Source of the DNA: Proteobacteria bacterium UBA1844
GTDB taxonomy: Bacteria > Pseudomonadota > Gammaproteobacteria > Steroidobacterales > Woeseiaceae
DNA: 5,229 nt
Assembly (NCBI GenBank): GCA_002338615.1
Contig: DDIS01000142.1
Span: 1-5,229, forward strand
Direction of reading: 5' to 3'
Made by a program: the position numbers and the translations under genes. The notes beneath the pieces were generated by a model that was given only the letters and a program-made list of their open reading frames with translations, had not been told where the DNA came from and did not search any database. Below, in pieces: positions 1 to 5,229 of the stretch (position 1 is the stretch's first letter; each line of letters starts with the position of its first letter).

Positions 1-35
1 TTCCAGCCGCGATTGCCAGAGGATCGCGGCTGGAA
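1..35 (-). terminator. Perfect 13-bp hairpin, probable icd terminator
   Basis: Arms at 1-13 (TTCCAGCCGCGAT) and 23-35 (ATCGCGGCTGGAA) are exact reverse complements around a 9-nt loop. The hairpin begins 33 nt after the icd stop codon when read on the minus strand, a normal place for an intrinsic terminator. The T-run that would confirm this would lie left of position 1, outside the window. On the plus strand no T-run follows the hairpin, so it does not look like a terminator for a plus-strand gene unless Rho-assisted. Confidence 0.55.
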
Positions 36-68
36 GCCGTTCCTGCGATGTGGCTTCGTGACAGGATG

Positions 69-2288
69 TCAGATCGCATTGATTATCGCGTTGAGGCTCT
101 TGCTGGGGCGCATTGCCCGTTGGAGCTTGTCGTTATCCGGCTTGTAGTAACCACCGATGTCGACCGGCTGACCCTGGGCTGCAAGCAGCTCCGCGACAAT
201 GGTACTTTCCTTGTCGGACAGCTCACGCGCGATGCGTGCAAATTTGTCCGCCAGTTCAGTGTAGCCGGTTTTCTCGGACAGCGCTTCGGCCCAGTAAAGT
301 GCGAGGTAATAGTGGCTGCCGCGATTGTCGAGTTCGTTGACCTTGCGCGACGGAGACTTGTTATTCTCGAGATAGCGCCCGTTGGCCTGATTCAGAGCCG
401 TTGCGATGGCACGCGCCTTGCCGTTGTCTTGCTTGTCGGCCAGGTCTTCGATCGAAACGGCGAGTGCGAGAAACTCGCCGAGCGAATCCCAGCGCAGGTG
501 TCCCTCTTTGAGAAATTGCTGCACGTGCTTCGGCGCCGAACCGCCGGCGCCGGTCTCATAAAGTCCGCCTCCGTTCAGCAAGGGCACAATTGATAGCATC
601 TTGGCACTGGTGCCTAATTCGAGGATGGGAAACAGGTCGGTCAGGTAGTCACGCAACACGTTGCCCGTAACCGAGATAGTGTCCTTGCCGTCCCGGACAC
701 GCTCGAGTGTCGTGCGCATGGCCTGTATCGGCGACATAATCCGAATCTCAAGATTCGTGGTGTCGTGATCGAGCAGATACTCTTCGGTCTTCTTGATGAG
801 GTTCCGGTCATGTGCCCGGCCTTCATCGAGCCAGAATATCGCAAGCGAACCGGTTTGCCGGGCACGGCTCACGGCCAGTCGTACCCAGTCCCTGATCGGC
901 AAATTCCGGGTCTGGCACATGCGCCATATGTCACCTGATTCGACCGTATGTTGCATGAGCACTTTGCCATCCTGGTCGAGCACCCGGACCTGGCCAGCTG
1001 CCGGCATTTCAAAAGTCTTGTCGTGTGAACCGTACTCCTCGGCTTTCTGGGCCATCAGTCCGACATTGCTGACATTGCCCATGGTGCTGACATCGAACGC
1101 GCCGTGTTCCTTGCAAAATTTGCACACTTCCGCATAAATTCCTGCGTAGCTGCGATCAGGCACCATCGCGTTGGTATCGCCAAGCTCGCCGTCAGGTCCC
1201 CACATTTTGCCGGAGGCGCGAATGGCGGCGGGCATGGAGGCATCGATGATAACGTCGCTGGGTACGTGCAGGTTGGTAATACCCTTGTCCGAATTGACCA
1301 TCGCAAGACGTGGCCGGGTTTCATAGACCGCGTTGATGTCCGCTTCAATCTCACTGCGCTCTTTTTCGGACAGATCCGCAATCCTGGCATATACGTCGCC
1401 GATTCCATTGCGCGCGTCGACACCGATGCTTTTGAATAACTCCGCGTGTTTTTCGAAGACATCCCGAAAGTAGACGGTAACCGCGTGGCCGAACATTATC
1501 GGGTCGGACACCTTCATCATCGTTGCTTTCAGGTGCAGGGACAACAGAACATCGTCTTTCCTGGCCGCGGCAATTTCCTGCTCGTAGAAATCCCGCAGTG
1601 CACGTGCACTCATACGCGCTGCATCCACGACCTCCTGGTCCTGAACGGCTACAGATTCGCGCAAGACAATAGTTTTGCCACCTTCGTCTTCGTGCTCGAT
1701 CCGCAGCGTACCGGCCTGGTGCATAATGACTGACTGTTCGCTACCGTAAAAGTCATCCGAGCGCATGTGGGATACGCGAGACCTGGAATCGGCACTCCAT
1801 TCACCCATCGAATGCGGGTGGTTTTTCGCGAACTGCTTGACCACAAATGCAACCCGCCGGTCGGAATTCCCCTCTCGCAGCACCGGGTTTACTGCGCTAC
1901 CGAGCACCTTCGAGTAGCGCGACCGAATTTCCTTTTCGATTTCTGTCACGGGTTCTTCGGGATAGTCAGGAACGTCAAATCCCTGGGATTGCAATTCACG
2001 AATTGCGGCGTTGAGTTGCGGAACTGAAGCACTGATATTTGGCAGCTTGATGATGTTCGCGTCAGGTGACTTTGCCAGTTCACCAAGTTCCGCAAGCGCG
2101 TCGTCGACCTTTTGTTCGTTGCTGAGTCGTTCGGGAAAATGTGCCAGGATCCGGGCAGCCAGCGAAATGTCACGAGTTTGCACGTCAATGCCTGCGACAC
2201 CGGCGAACGCTCTTACGATGGGCAACAGGGAATAGGTGGCAAGGGCAGGGGCCTCGTCGGTTTTGGTGTAGATTATCGTATTGCTCAT
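69..2288 (-). CDS. icd: Monomeric NADP-dependent isocitrate dehydrogenase (IDH-II type)
   Basis: This cytoplasmic TCA-cycle enzyme oxidatively decarboxylates isocitrate to 2-oxoglutarate and makes NADPH. The 739-aa product matches the usual ~740 aa of the large single-chain family, which differs from the ~415-aa homodimeric Icd. Against Azotobacter vinelandii IDH numbering as I remember it, every known site residue is present at an offset of one: Ser131 and Arg144 in the [15 protein letters not shown] motif, Lys254 in [11 protein letters not shown], Tyr419, metal ligands Asp349, Asp547 and Asp551, and Arg546 ([11 protein letters not shown]). The NADP-site residues His588, Arg599 and Arg648 are also there. 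I chose the ATG at 2286-2288 (MSNTIIYTK) because AAGGA lies 5 nt upstream and family members start here; the frame stays open 27 codons further but that stretch looks non-coding. A TATAAT box at 2338-2343 suggests its own promoter. It is divergent from the amidohydrolase, and I see no frameshift or truncation. Confidence 0.97.
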   Translation of the reverse strand: MSNTIIYTKTDEAPALATYSLLPIVRAFAGVAGIDVQTRDISLAARILAHFPERLSNEQKVDDALAELGELAKSPDANIIKLPNISASVPQLNAAIRELQSQGFDVPDYPEEPVTEIEKEIRSRYSKVLGSAVNPVLREGNSDRRVAFVVKQFAKNHPHSMGEWSADSRSRVSHMRSDDFYGSEQSVIMHQAGTLRIEHEDEGGKTIVLRESVAVQDQEVVDAARMSARALRDFYEQEIAAARKDDVLLSLHLKATMMKVSDPIMFGHAVTVYFRDVFEKHAELFKSIGVDARNGIGDVYARIADLSEKERSEIEADINAVYETRPRLAMVNSDKGITNLHVPSDVIIDASMPAAIRASGKMWGPDGELGDTNAMVPDRSYAGIYAEVCKFCKEHGAFDVSTMGNVSNVGLMAQKAEEYGSHDKTFEMPAAGQVRVLDQDGKVLMQHTVESGDIWRMCQTRNLPIRDWVRLAVSRARQTGSLAIFWLDEGRAHDRNLIKKTEEYLLDHDTTNLEIRIMSPIQAMRTTLERVRDGKDTISVTGNVLRDYLTDLFPILELGTSAKMLSIVPLLNGGGLYETGAGGSAPKHVQQFLKEGHLRWDSLGEFLALAVSIEDLADKQDNGKARAIATALNQANGRYLENNKSPSRKVNELDNRGSHYYLALYWAEALSEKTGYTELADKFARIARELSDKESTIVAELLAAQGQPVDIGGYYKPDNDKLQRAMRPSKSLNAIINAI

Positions 2289-2293
2289 TGTTG

Positions 2294-2298
2294 TCCTT
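2294..2298 (-). promoter_or_regulatory. icd ribosome-binding site (AAGGA)
   Basis: Read on the minus strand the sequence is AAGGA-CAACA-ATG, a Shine-Dalgarno core 5 nt before the chosen start codon. It supports the ATG at 2286-2288 over the in-frame upstream ATG at 2367-2369, which would lie upstream of the likely -10 box. Confidence 0.7.
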
Positions 2299-2337
2299 GT
2301 GCCTGGAGTTGAAGTGCGGTGACAATTGCGACGCAGC

Positions 2338-2369
2338 ATTATACGGTATCGGTTCGATAAGCGTGGCAA
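2338..2369 (-). promoter_or_regulatory. Candidate icd promoter with perfect -10 box
   Basis: The minus strand reads TATAAT at 2343-2338, a perfect sigma-70 -10 hexamer, about 50 nt upstream of the icd start codon. The best -35-like hexamer is TTGCCA (2369-2364), but the 20-nt spacer is longer than ideal; hexamers at 17-18 nt are poor. A weak or activator-dependent -35 is therefore likely. Transcription would start near 2331, giving a leader of roughly 43 nt. A 13-bp dyad lies inside the spacer. Confidence 0.5.
2347..2359. repeat. 13-bp dyad TATCG-GTT-CGATA in the icd promoter spacer
   Basis: Two perfect 5-bp arms (2347-2351 and 2355-2359) flank a 3-nt centre. The dyad sits just upstream of the TATAAT box, where a bound protein would touch the promoter. 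It could be an operator for icd or for the divergent amidohydrolase gene, but a dyad of this size can arise by chance and I do not recognise it as a known factor's site. Confidence 0.3.
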
Positions 2370-2494
2370 GGCTCACAAGGACGGTATGTTGCAGCTCGCA
2401 GATCCCTGCCGCCGCGTTAAGCTGCCGACGGTAAGCCACTGTATTGAATACGCCAGCCGGATAGAGAATTAAAACGGGCCAGGAGACCATTGGA

Positions 2495-4219
2495 ATGCTA
2501 AAGAAATCACGCCGAATTCTGTTTTTGGCAAGCCTCGCAAGTTGCCTGGTGCTGTTCGGTACAGCATTCGCCGCGGCGGCAAACTACGATGTCATCATCC
2601 GGCATGGCATGTTGGTAGACGGTTCGGGTCAGCCGGGCGTGCGTGGCGATATTGCGATCGAAGGTGATCGTATTGCTGCAATTGGCGATCTTTCCTCGGC
2701 AGAGGCGACGCAGGAAGTTGATGCGAAAGGGCTCGTGGTAGCGCCGGGCTTCGTCAACATGCTTAGTTGGGCGGTCGATAGCCTGGTCGATGACGGCCGT
2801 GGGCTAAGCGATATCACGCAGGGCGTGACCCTGGAAGTCTTCGGCGAGGGCTGGTCGATGGGACCTCTGGCCGACACGCCTGCAACGCGGGCCATGATGA
2901 AAGAGTTCCTGGACGACGATACAGCGGAGATACCCTGGACCACCTTGGGCGAGTACCTGGAATTTCTCGAGAACAGGGGCGTTTCGCCCAATGTGGCGTC
3001 GTTCGTGGGCGCCACGACGTTGCGTATTCACGAAATAGGGTTCGACGACCGGCCACCGACGCCAGCCGAACTCGACAACATGAGAGCACTGACGCGCGAG
3101 GCGATGGAAGAGGGGGCAATGGGCCTCGGCAGTTCACTTATTTATCCACCTGCGTTCTTCGCCTCCACGGACGAATTGATTGAACTTGCGAAAGTCGTCG
3201 GTGAATACGGTGGTATGTACATTTCGCACATGCGCAGCGAGGGTAACCAGATCGAAAAGTCGGTGCAGGAATTGATCACGATTGCGCGTGAAGGAAAGGT
3301 CGGCGCGGAAATTTATCATCTGAAGATGGCCGGCAAGCAGAATTGGGGCAAATTGCCCGCGGTCGTCAAGATGATTGAGAGCGCACGTGCGGAAGGGCTC
3401 AATATTACGACCGATATGTACACTTATATCGCGGGCGGCACCGGTCTCGCCGCCAGCTTCCCACCGTGGGCCAGTGATGGCGGCCAGGAGGCCTTGCTGA
3501 ATCGCCTCAAAGACCCTGAAACACGGGCACAGATCATCGCGGCCATGCGCACGAATGCCGATGACTGGGAGAATCTCTATTACGGCGCAGGGCCGGACGG
3601 AGTCTTGTTATCGAGTATTGGCACGGAGTCGATGAGTGGCTATATCGGTAAAACCGTCGCGGAGATTGCCAAAGAACGAGGCACCGATCCAGAGGACACC
3701 GTAGTTGAGCTTGTCATCGATTCGGACAACTCGATTGGTGCCCTCTATTTCCTGATGAACGAAGATAATGTTCGTGCACAAATGAAACTGCCGTGGATGA
3801 GCTTCGGCTCGGACGCAGGCGCGGTTGCACCGGAGGGCAAAGTGCTGGAGCAGGGCGCGCACCCTCGCACTTACGGAAATTTCGCACGCGTGCTTGGGCG
3901 CTATGTGCGGGATGAAAAAGTACTTACGCTTGAGGATGCCATCTACAAGCTCAGTGCTCTGCCGACAAGCAATCTCAAAGTCCGGGATCGTGGCCTTTTG
4001 AAGACCGGCTACTTTGCCGATATTGTCGTGTTTGACCCTGAAACCATTTCTGATCATGCCACGTTCGAAAAACCACACCAGTTATCGACGGGTATGGTGC
4101 ACGTGTTCATCAACGGCGATCAGGTTCTGAAGGACGGCAAACACACCGGCGCGACACCGGGTCGTTTTGTGCGCGGTCCGGGTTATCGCCCAGCGGGAGT
4201 CAGCTTGCAGAAACGATAG
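2495..4219 (+). CDS. Exported amidohydrolase of the N-acyl-D-amino-acid deacylase family, variant metal site
   Basis: A 574-aa metal-dependent amidohydrolase related to D-aminoacylase, an enzyme that removes N-acyl groups from D-amino acids. Residues 1-26 form a signal peptide (KKSRR, then a hydrophobic core, then AFA for signal peptidase I), so it should work in the periplasm. An N-terminal beta-sandwich strand set starts at YDVIIRHGMLVDGSG; the TIM barrel begins at VVAPGF (81-86); GYFADIVVFDPETI (505-518) is the usual C-terminal sandwich. Family motifs seen are GLGSSLIYPP (210-219), His245 in YISHMRSEG, His275 in IYHLKMAGK, Asp440 in FGSDAG and HPRTYGNF (456-463). The HxH after PGF is replaced by Leu90-Ser-Trp92, and the metal-bridging Cys of D-aminoacylase appears to be Glu118 (FGEGW). 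It may therefore be mononuclear or act on another substrate. AGGAG lies 9 nt before the ATG. The 3' end converges on the ferritin-like gene with a 4-bp gap. Family assignment is secure; substrate unknown. Confidence 0.9.
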   Translation: MLKKSRRILFLASLASCLVLFGTAFAAAANYDVIIRHGMLVDGSGQPGVRGDIAIEGDRIAAIGDLSSAEATQEVDAKGLVVAPGFVNMLSWAVDSLVDDGRGLSDITQGVTLEVFGEGWSMGPLADTPATRAMMKEFLDDDTAEIPWTTLGEYLEFLENRGVSPNVASFVGATTLRIHEIGFDDRPPTPAELDNMRALTREAMEEGAMGLGSSLIYPPAFFASTDELIELAKVVGEYGGMYISHMRSEGNQIEKSVQELITIAREGKVGAEIYHLKMAGKQNWGKLPAVVKMIESARAEGLNITTDMYTYIAGGTGLAASFPPWASDGGQEALLNRLKDPETRAQIIAAMRTNADDWENLYYGAGPDGVLLSSIGTESMSGYIGKTVAEIAKERGTDPEDTVVELVIDSDNSIGALYFLMNEDNVRAQMKLPWMSFGSDAGAVAPEGKVLEQGAHPRTYGNFARVLGRYVRDEKVLTLEDAIYKLSALPTSNLKVRDRGLLKTGYFADIVVFDPETISDHATFEKPHQLSTGMVHVFINGDQVLKDGKHTGATPGRFVRGPGYRPAGVSLQKR

Positions 4220-4223
4220 CCTT

Positions 4224-4511
4224 CTAATCGTGCTTCAGGGACTTTTTCGTAAACAGGTAGTCTTTCAGTTCAGCATCGAGGACCTTGTCCCGGCGCCGGA
4301 TCCATTCGAGCACCATCGCGGCGTGTTCTTTTTCTTCGTCTCGGTTGTGCACGAGGATGGCACGAAGCTCATCGTCCTTGCAGGCGTCGACGCGCTGGTT
4401 GTACCAGTCCACGGCTTCGAGTTCTTCCATCAGTGACACGATCGCGCGATGCATATCCCGCGTTTCCTCGGAAAGATCCTCTCTTGCTTCGTGAAAGCCT
4501 TCATTGGACAT
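4224..4511 (-). CDS. EncFtn-type (encapsulated ferritin-like) ferroxidase, orphan and short
   Basis: A 95-aa iron-handling protein very similar, from memory, to Rhodospirillum rubrum EncFtn. Shared blocks include HRAIVS-MEELEAVDWY and AIL-HNRDEEKEHAAM. EncFtn subunits are a two-helix half-ferritin that assembles into a ring with the di-iron ferroxidase site at subunit interfaces. The site residues are kept at an offset of two: Glu30, Glu60 and His63, with Glu29, Glu32, Trp36 and Tyr37 around them. It should oxidise Fe(II), but the ring alone stores little iron; family members normally act inside an encapsulin shell. Here no encapsulin gene lies downstream, where it is usually found, since the next gene converges. 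The protein stops at LFTKKSLKHD, without the longer C-terminal tail carrying the encapsulin-loading peptide. GAGGAG lies 8 nt upstream of the ATG. A terminator separates it from the csp gene, so it probably has its own promoter, though I see no convincing one. Confidence 0.92.
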   Translation of the reverse strand: MSNEGFHEAREDLSEETRDMHRAIVSLMEELEAVDWYNQRVDACKDDELRAILVHNRDEEKEHAAMVLEWIRRRDKVLDAELKDYLFTKKSLKHD

Positions 4512-4545
4512 GCAGAAATCTCCTCGTCAGTGACAGATTGTGGAG

Positions 4546-4583
4546 CAACTACATTACCAGCTGCGGCATGCTGCAGGTAGTTG
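4546..4583. repeat. Inverted repeat CAACTAC...GTAGTTG upstream of the ferritin-like gene
   Basis: Perfect 7-bp arms at 4546-4552 and 4577-4583 flank 24 nt that contain a further short CAGC/GCTG pairing and the palindromes CAGCTG, GCATGC and CTGCAG. It lies 35-72 bp upstream of the ferritin-like start codon, in the expected promoter or leader region. It could be an operator or an mRNA hairpin. It does not resemble a Fur box or IscR site that I can recognise. Confidence 0.35.
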
Positions 4584-4610
4584 CGATTGGGGGCACGTCA
4601 GCGCGCGCAC

Positions 4611-4641
4611 AAAAAAGGGCAAGACCTCGGCGGTCTTGCCC
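4611..4641 (-). terminator. Strong intrinsic terminator after the cold-shock gene
   Basis: On the minus strand, GGGCAAGACC (4641-4632) and GGTCTTGCCC (4626-4617) form a perfect 10-bp GC-rich stem with a 5-nt loop. Six T residues follow directly (4616-4611). This is a textbook Rho-independent terminator for transcription from the csp gene. It insulates the ferritin-like gene. The plus strand has no T-run after the hairpin, so it works in one direction. Confidence 0.93.
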
Positions 4642-4752
4642 CTCGTGTCTGGATTCCTTTGTTCGCAGAGCTTGCGCTCCAACCGAAGTCGAAATCCGGC
4701 TGAAAATGTTCTAAATAAGCGTTCTAAAGAACTGTGCTAAAAGGAGTGACCC
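4642..4752 (-). other. Long 3' untranslated region of the cold-shock transcript
   Basis: About 111 nt lie between the csp stop codon and the terminator stem, with no credible minus-strand gene. The stretch holds a direct repeat of GTTCTAAA (4708-4715 and 4721-4728, 13 bp apart); the second copy is part of a small GTTC-TAAA-GAAC dyad. It could simply be 3' UTR, or it could supply a 3'-derived small RNA ending at the terminator; the sequence alone does not decide. Confidence 0.4.
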
Positions 4753-4959
4753 TTACAGCGGAACGATATTTTCAGCTTGTGGACCCTTCTGGCCCTGGGT
4801 GATCGTAAATTCGACCTTTTGGCCTTCAGCGAGCGTCTTGAAGCCGCTTCCCTGAATTGCACTGAAGTGTGCAAATACGTCGGGACCGGATTCCTGCTCG
4901 ATAAAACCAAAACCTTTCGACTCGTTGAACCATTTAACGGTTCCTGTAACTGTAGACAT
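4753..4959 (-). CDS. CspA-family cold-shock protein
   Basis: A 68-aa single cold-shock domain, the normal full length of the family. These are small cytoplasmic beta-barrels that bind single-stranded RNA and DNA, melt RNA secondary structure and help translation in the cold or in growth transitions. The opening [16 protein letters not shown] contains the RNP1 motif (K15-GFGFI-20), and VFAHFSAI (28-35) is RNP2; the aromatic residues Trp10, Phe11, Phe17, Phe19, Phe29, His31 and Phe32 that stack on bases are present. AGGA lies 6 nt before the ATG. A long AT-rich leader with hairpins lies upstream, as in many csp genes whose mRNA is temperature-regulated, and a strong terminator follows 111 nt downstream. 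The sequence does not show which paralogue it is (CspA, CspC, CspE type) or whether it is cold-inducible; the lack of a C-terminal tail argues against CspD. Confidence 0.96.
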   Translation of the reverse strand: MSTVTGTVKWFNESKGFGFIEQESGPDVFAHFSAIQGSGFKTLAEGQKVEFTITQGQKGPQAENIVPL

Positions 4960-5107
4960 GATATTTCCTGTTAAATCAAATACTTAAATAACCCCATCAC
5001 TGGGGCAGCTGTGCTGGAAGTGTTGCGTTAACTTATGAAAAACAGGATGTGCTACAGAATAGAAACATCAATGCAGATTACATAAATAGCCCGCTAACTC
5101 TCAGGCG
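4960..5107 (-). promoter_or_regulatory. Probable long structured leader of the cold-shock gene
   Basis: About 150 nt without a gene, richer in A and T than the neighbouring coding regions. If transcription starts from the -10-like TATACT at 5119-5114, the mRNA leader is about 148 nt, close to the long leaders of known csp mRNAs. A hairpin with CCCCA/TGGGG arms (4992-4996 and 5001-5005) and a 4-nt loop lies 33 nt upstream of the start codon. I could not find an exact E. coli-type cold box. Confidence 0.4.
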
Positions 5108-5133
5108 ATTTGGAGTATATACAGCAAATCGCC
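5104..5133. repeat. 9-bp inverted repeat GGCGATTTG/CAAATCGCC upstream of csp
   Basis: Perfect 9-bp arms at 5104-5112 and 5125-5133 surround a 12-nt centre that contains the palindrome GTATATAC (5115-5122) and, on the minus strand, TATACT, a 5-of-6 match to the -10 consensus. No T-run follows on either strand, so it is a poor intrinsic terminator. Its position fits an operator overlapping the csp promoter, or a terminator-like hairpin for the gene entering from the right edge. Confidence 0.5.
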
Positions 5134-5155
5134 CCGTTGCGAGCCGAAAAAGCGC

Positions 5156-5229
5156 TTAGATTCCGCTGATTTGCGTGGCGAGTTCGGGCCAGCTGGTCAC
5201 CGGCAGGCCGCATTGGCTGCCGCTGCAGC
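5156..5229 (-). CDS. C-terminal end of an unidentified protein (partial)
   Basis: One minus-strand frame is open from the right edge to a TAA at 5158-5156. It gives 23 codons beginning CSGSQCGLPVTSW and ending ELATQISGI. Its composition looks like a real protein tail, and the other two frames give less natural peptides or an early stop. The start and most of the gene are outside the window, and I do not recognise the family. The two nearby Cys residues are the only notable feature. With so few residues, chance openness cannot be excluded. Confidence 0.4.
   Translation of the reverse strand, partial: CSGSQCGLPVTSWPELATQISGI

Noticed and set aside
48..593. Plus-strand 181-aa open frame
   Set aside because: It lies wholly opposite the well-supported icd coding sequence and its translation resembles no protein family; it is an antisense shadow.
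2289..2369. 27-codon N-terminal extension of icd from an upstream ATG
   Set aside because: The extension would start upstream of the TATAAT box, is rich in Arg and Thr and lacks family similarity, whereas the ATG at 2288 has a good ribosome-binding site and the family N-terminus.
2441..2472. Possible plus-strand promoter for the amidohydrolase (TTGAAT at 2444-2449)
   Set aside because: No acceptable -10 hexamer lies at 16-18 bp; the candidates nearby match poorly, so I do not call it.
2185..2490. Minus-strand 101-aa open frame across the divergent intergenic region
   Set aside because: It overlaps the icd 5' end in another frame, covers both promoter regions and has no recognisable motif.
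3608..4078. Minus-strand 156-aa open frame
   Set aside because: Antisense to the intact amidohydrolase gene; no motif and no independent ribosome-binding evidence.
4717..4732. GTTC-TAAA-GAAC dyad as a LexA or other known operator
   Set aside because: It is too short, lies downstream of csp and not at a promoter, and does not match the LexA consensus.
4433..4740. Plus-strand open frames (93 and 66 aa) through the csp-ferritin intergenic region
   Set aside because: They run through the intrinsic terminator hairpin and antisense to the ferritin-like gene, and show Arg/Ser-rich, low-quality translations.

Overview
The window looks like an ordinary chromosomal segment of a free-living, aerobic, Gram-negative proteobacterium. 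It has moderate GC and Shine-Dalgarno-led genes. It carries a monomeric NADP-isocitrate dehydrogenase, a Sec-exported amidohydrolase and a CspA-family cold-shock protein. I lean towards a gammaproteobacterium, possibly marine, from the overall look of the proteins; this is an impression and has not been tested. There are no tRNA or rRNA genes, transposases, CRISPR arrays or phage genes.

Layout from left to right. Positions 1-35 hold a perfect 13-bp hairpin, probably the terminator of the next gene. A full-length monomeric isocitrate dehydrogenase (icd) lies on the minus strand at 69-2288, and every catalytic residue I can place is present. A 206-bp divergent intergenic region (2289-2494) carries a perfect TATAAT box for icd and the ribosome-binding site of the plus-strand gene. 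At 2495-4219 is an exported member of the N-acyl-D-amino-acid deacylase (D-aminoacylase) branch of the amidohydrolases. Its canonical HxH metal motif is replaced by Leu-Ser-Trp, and the bridging Cys appears to be a Glu. Four bases beyond its stop codon, converging on it, is a 95-aa minus-strand gene (4224-4511). It encodes an EncFtn-type ferritin, the family normally packed inside encapsulin nanocompartments. Upstream of it on the same strand, behind a strong intrinsic terminator (4611-4641), is a cold-shock protein gene (4753-4959) with a long structured leader. The right edge (5156-5229) probably holds the last 23 codons of another minus-strand gene that I cannot identify.

The genes do not form one pathway. 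icd serves the TCA cycle and NADPH supply. The amidohydrolase acts in the envelope on an unknown acylated substrate. The ferritin-like protein handles iron, and Csp is an RNA chaperone. The most interesting feature is the EncFtn-like gene: its ferroxidase residues are intact, but there is no encapsulin gene beside it and it lacks the usual C-terminal cargo-loading extension. It may therefore work outside a compartment or be loaded in trans. The second is the amidohydrolase with a rebuilt metal site.
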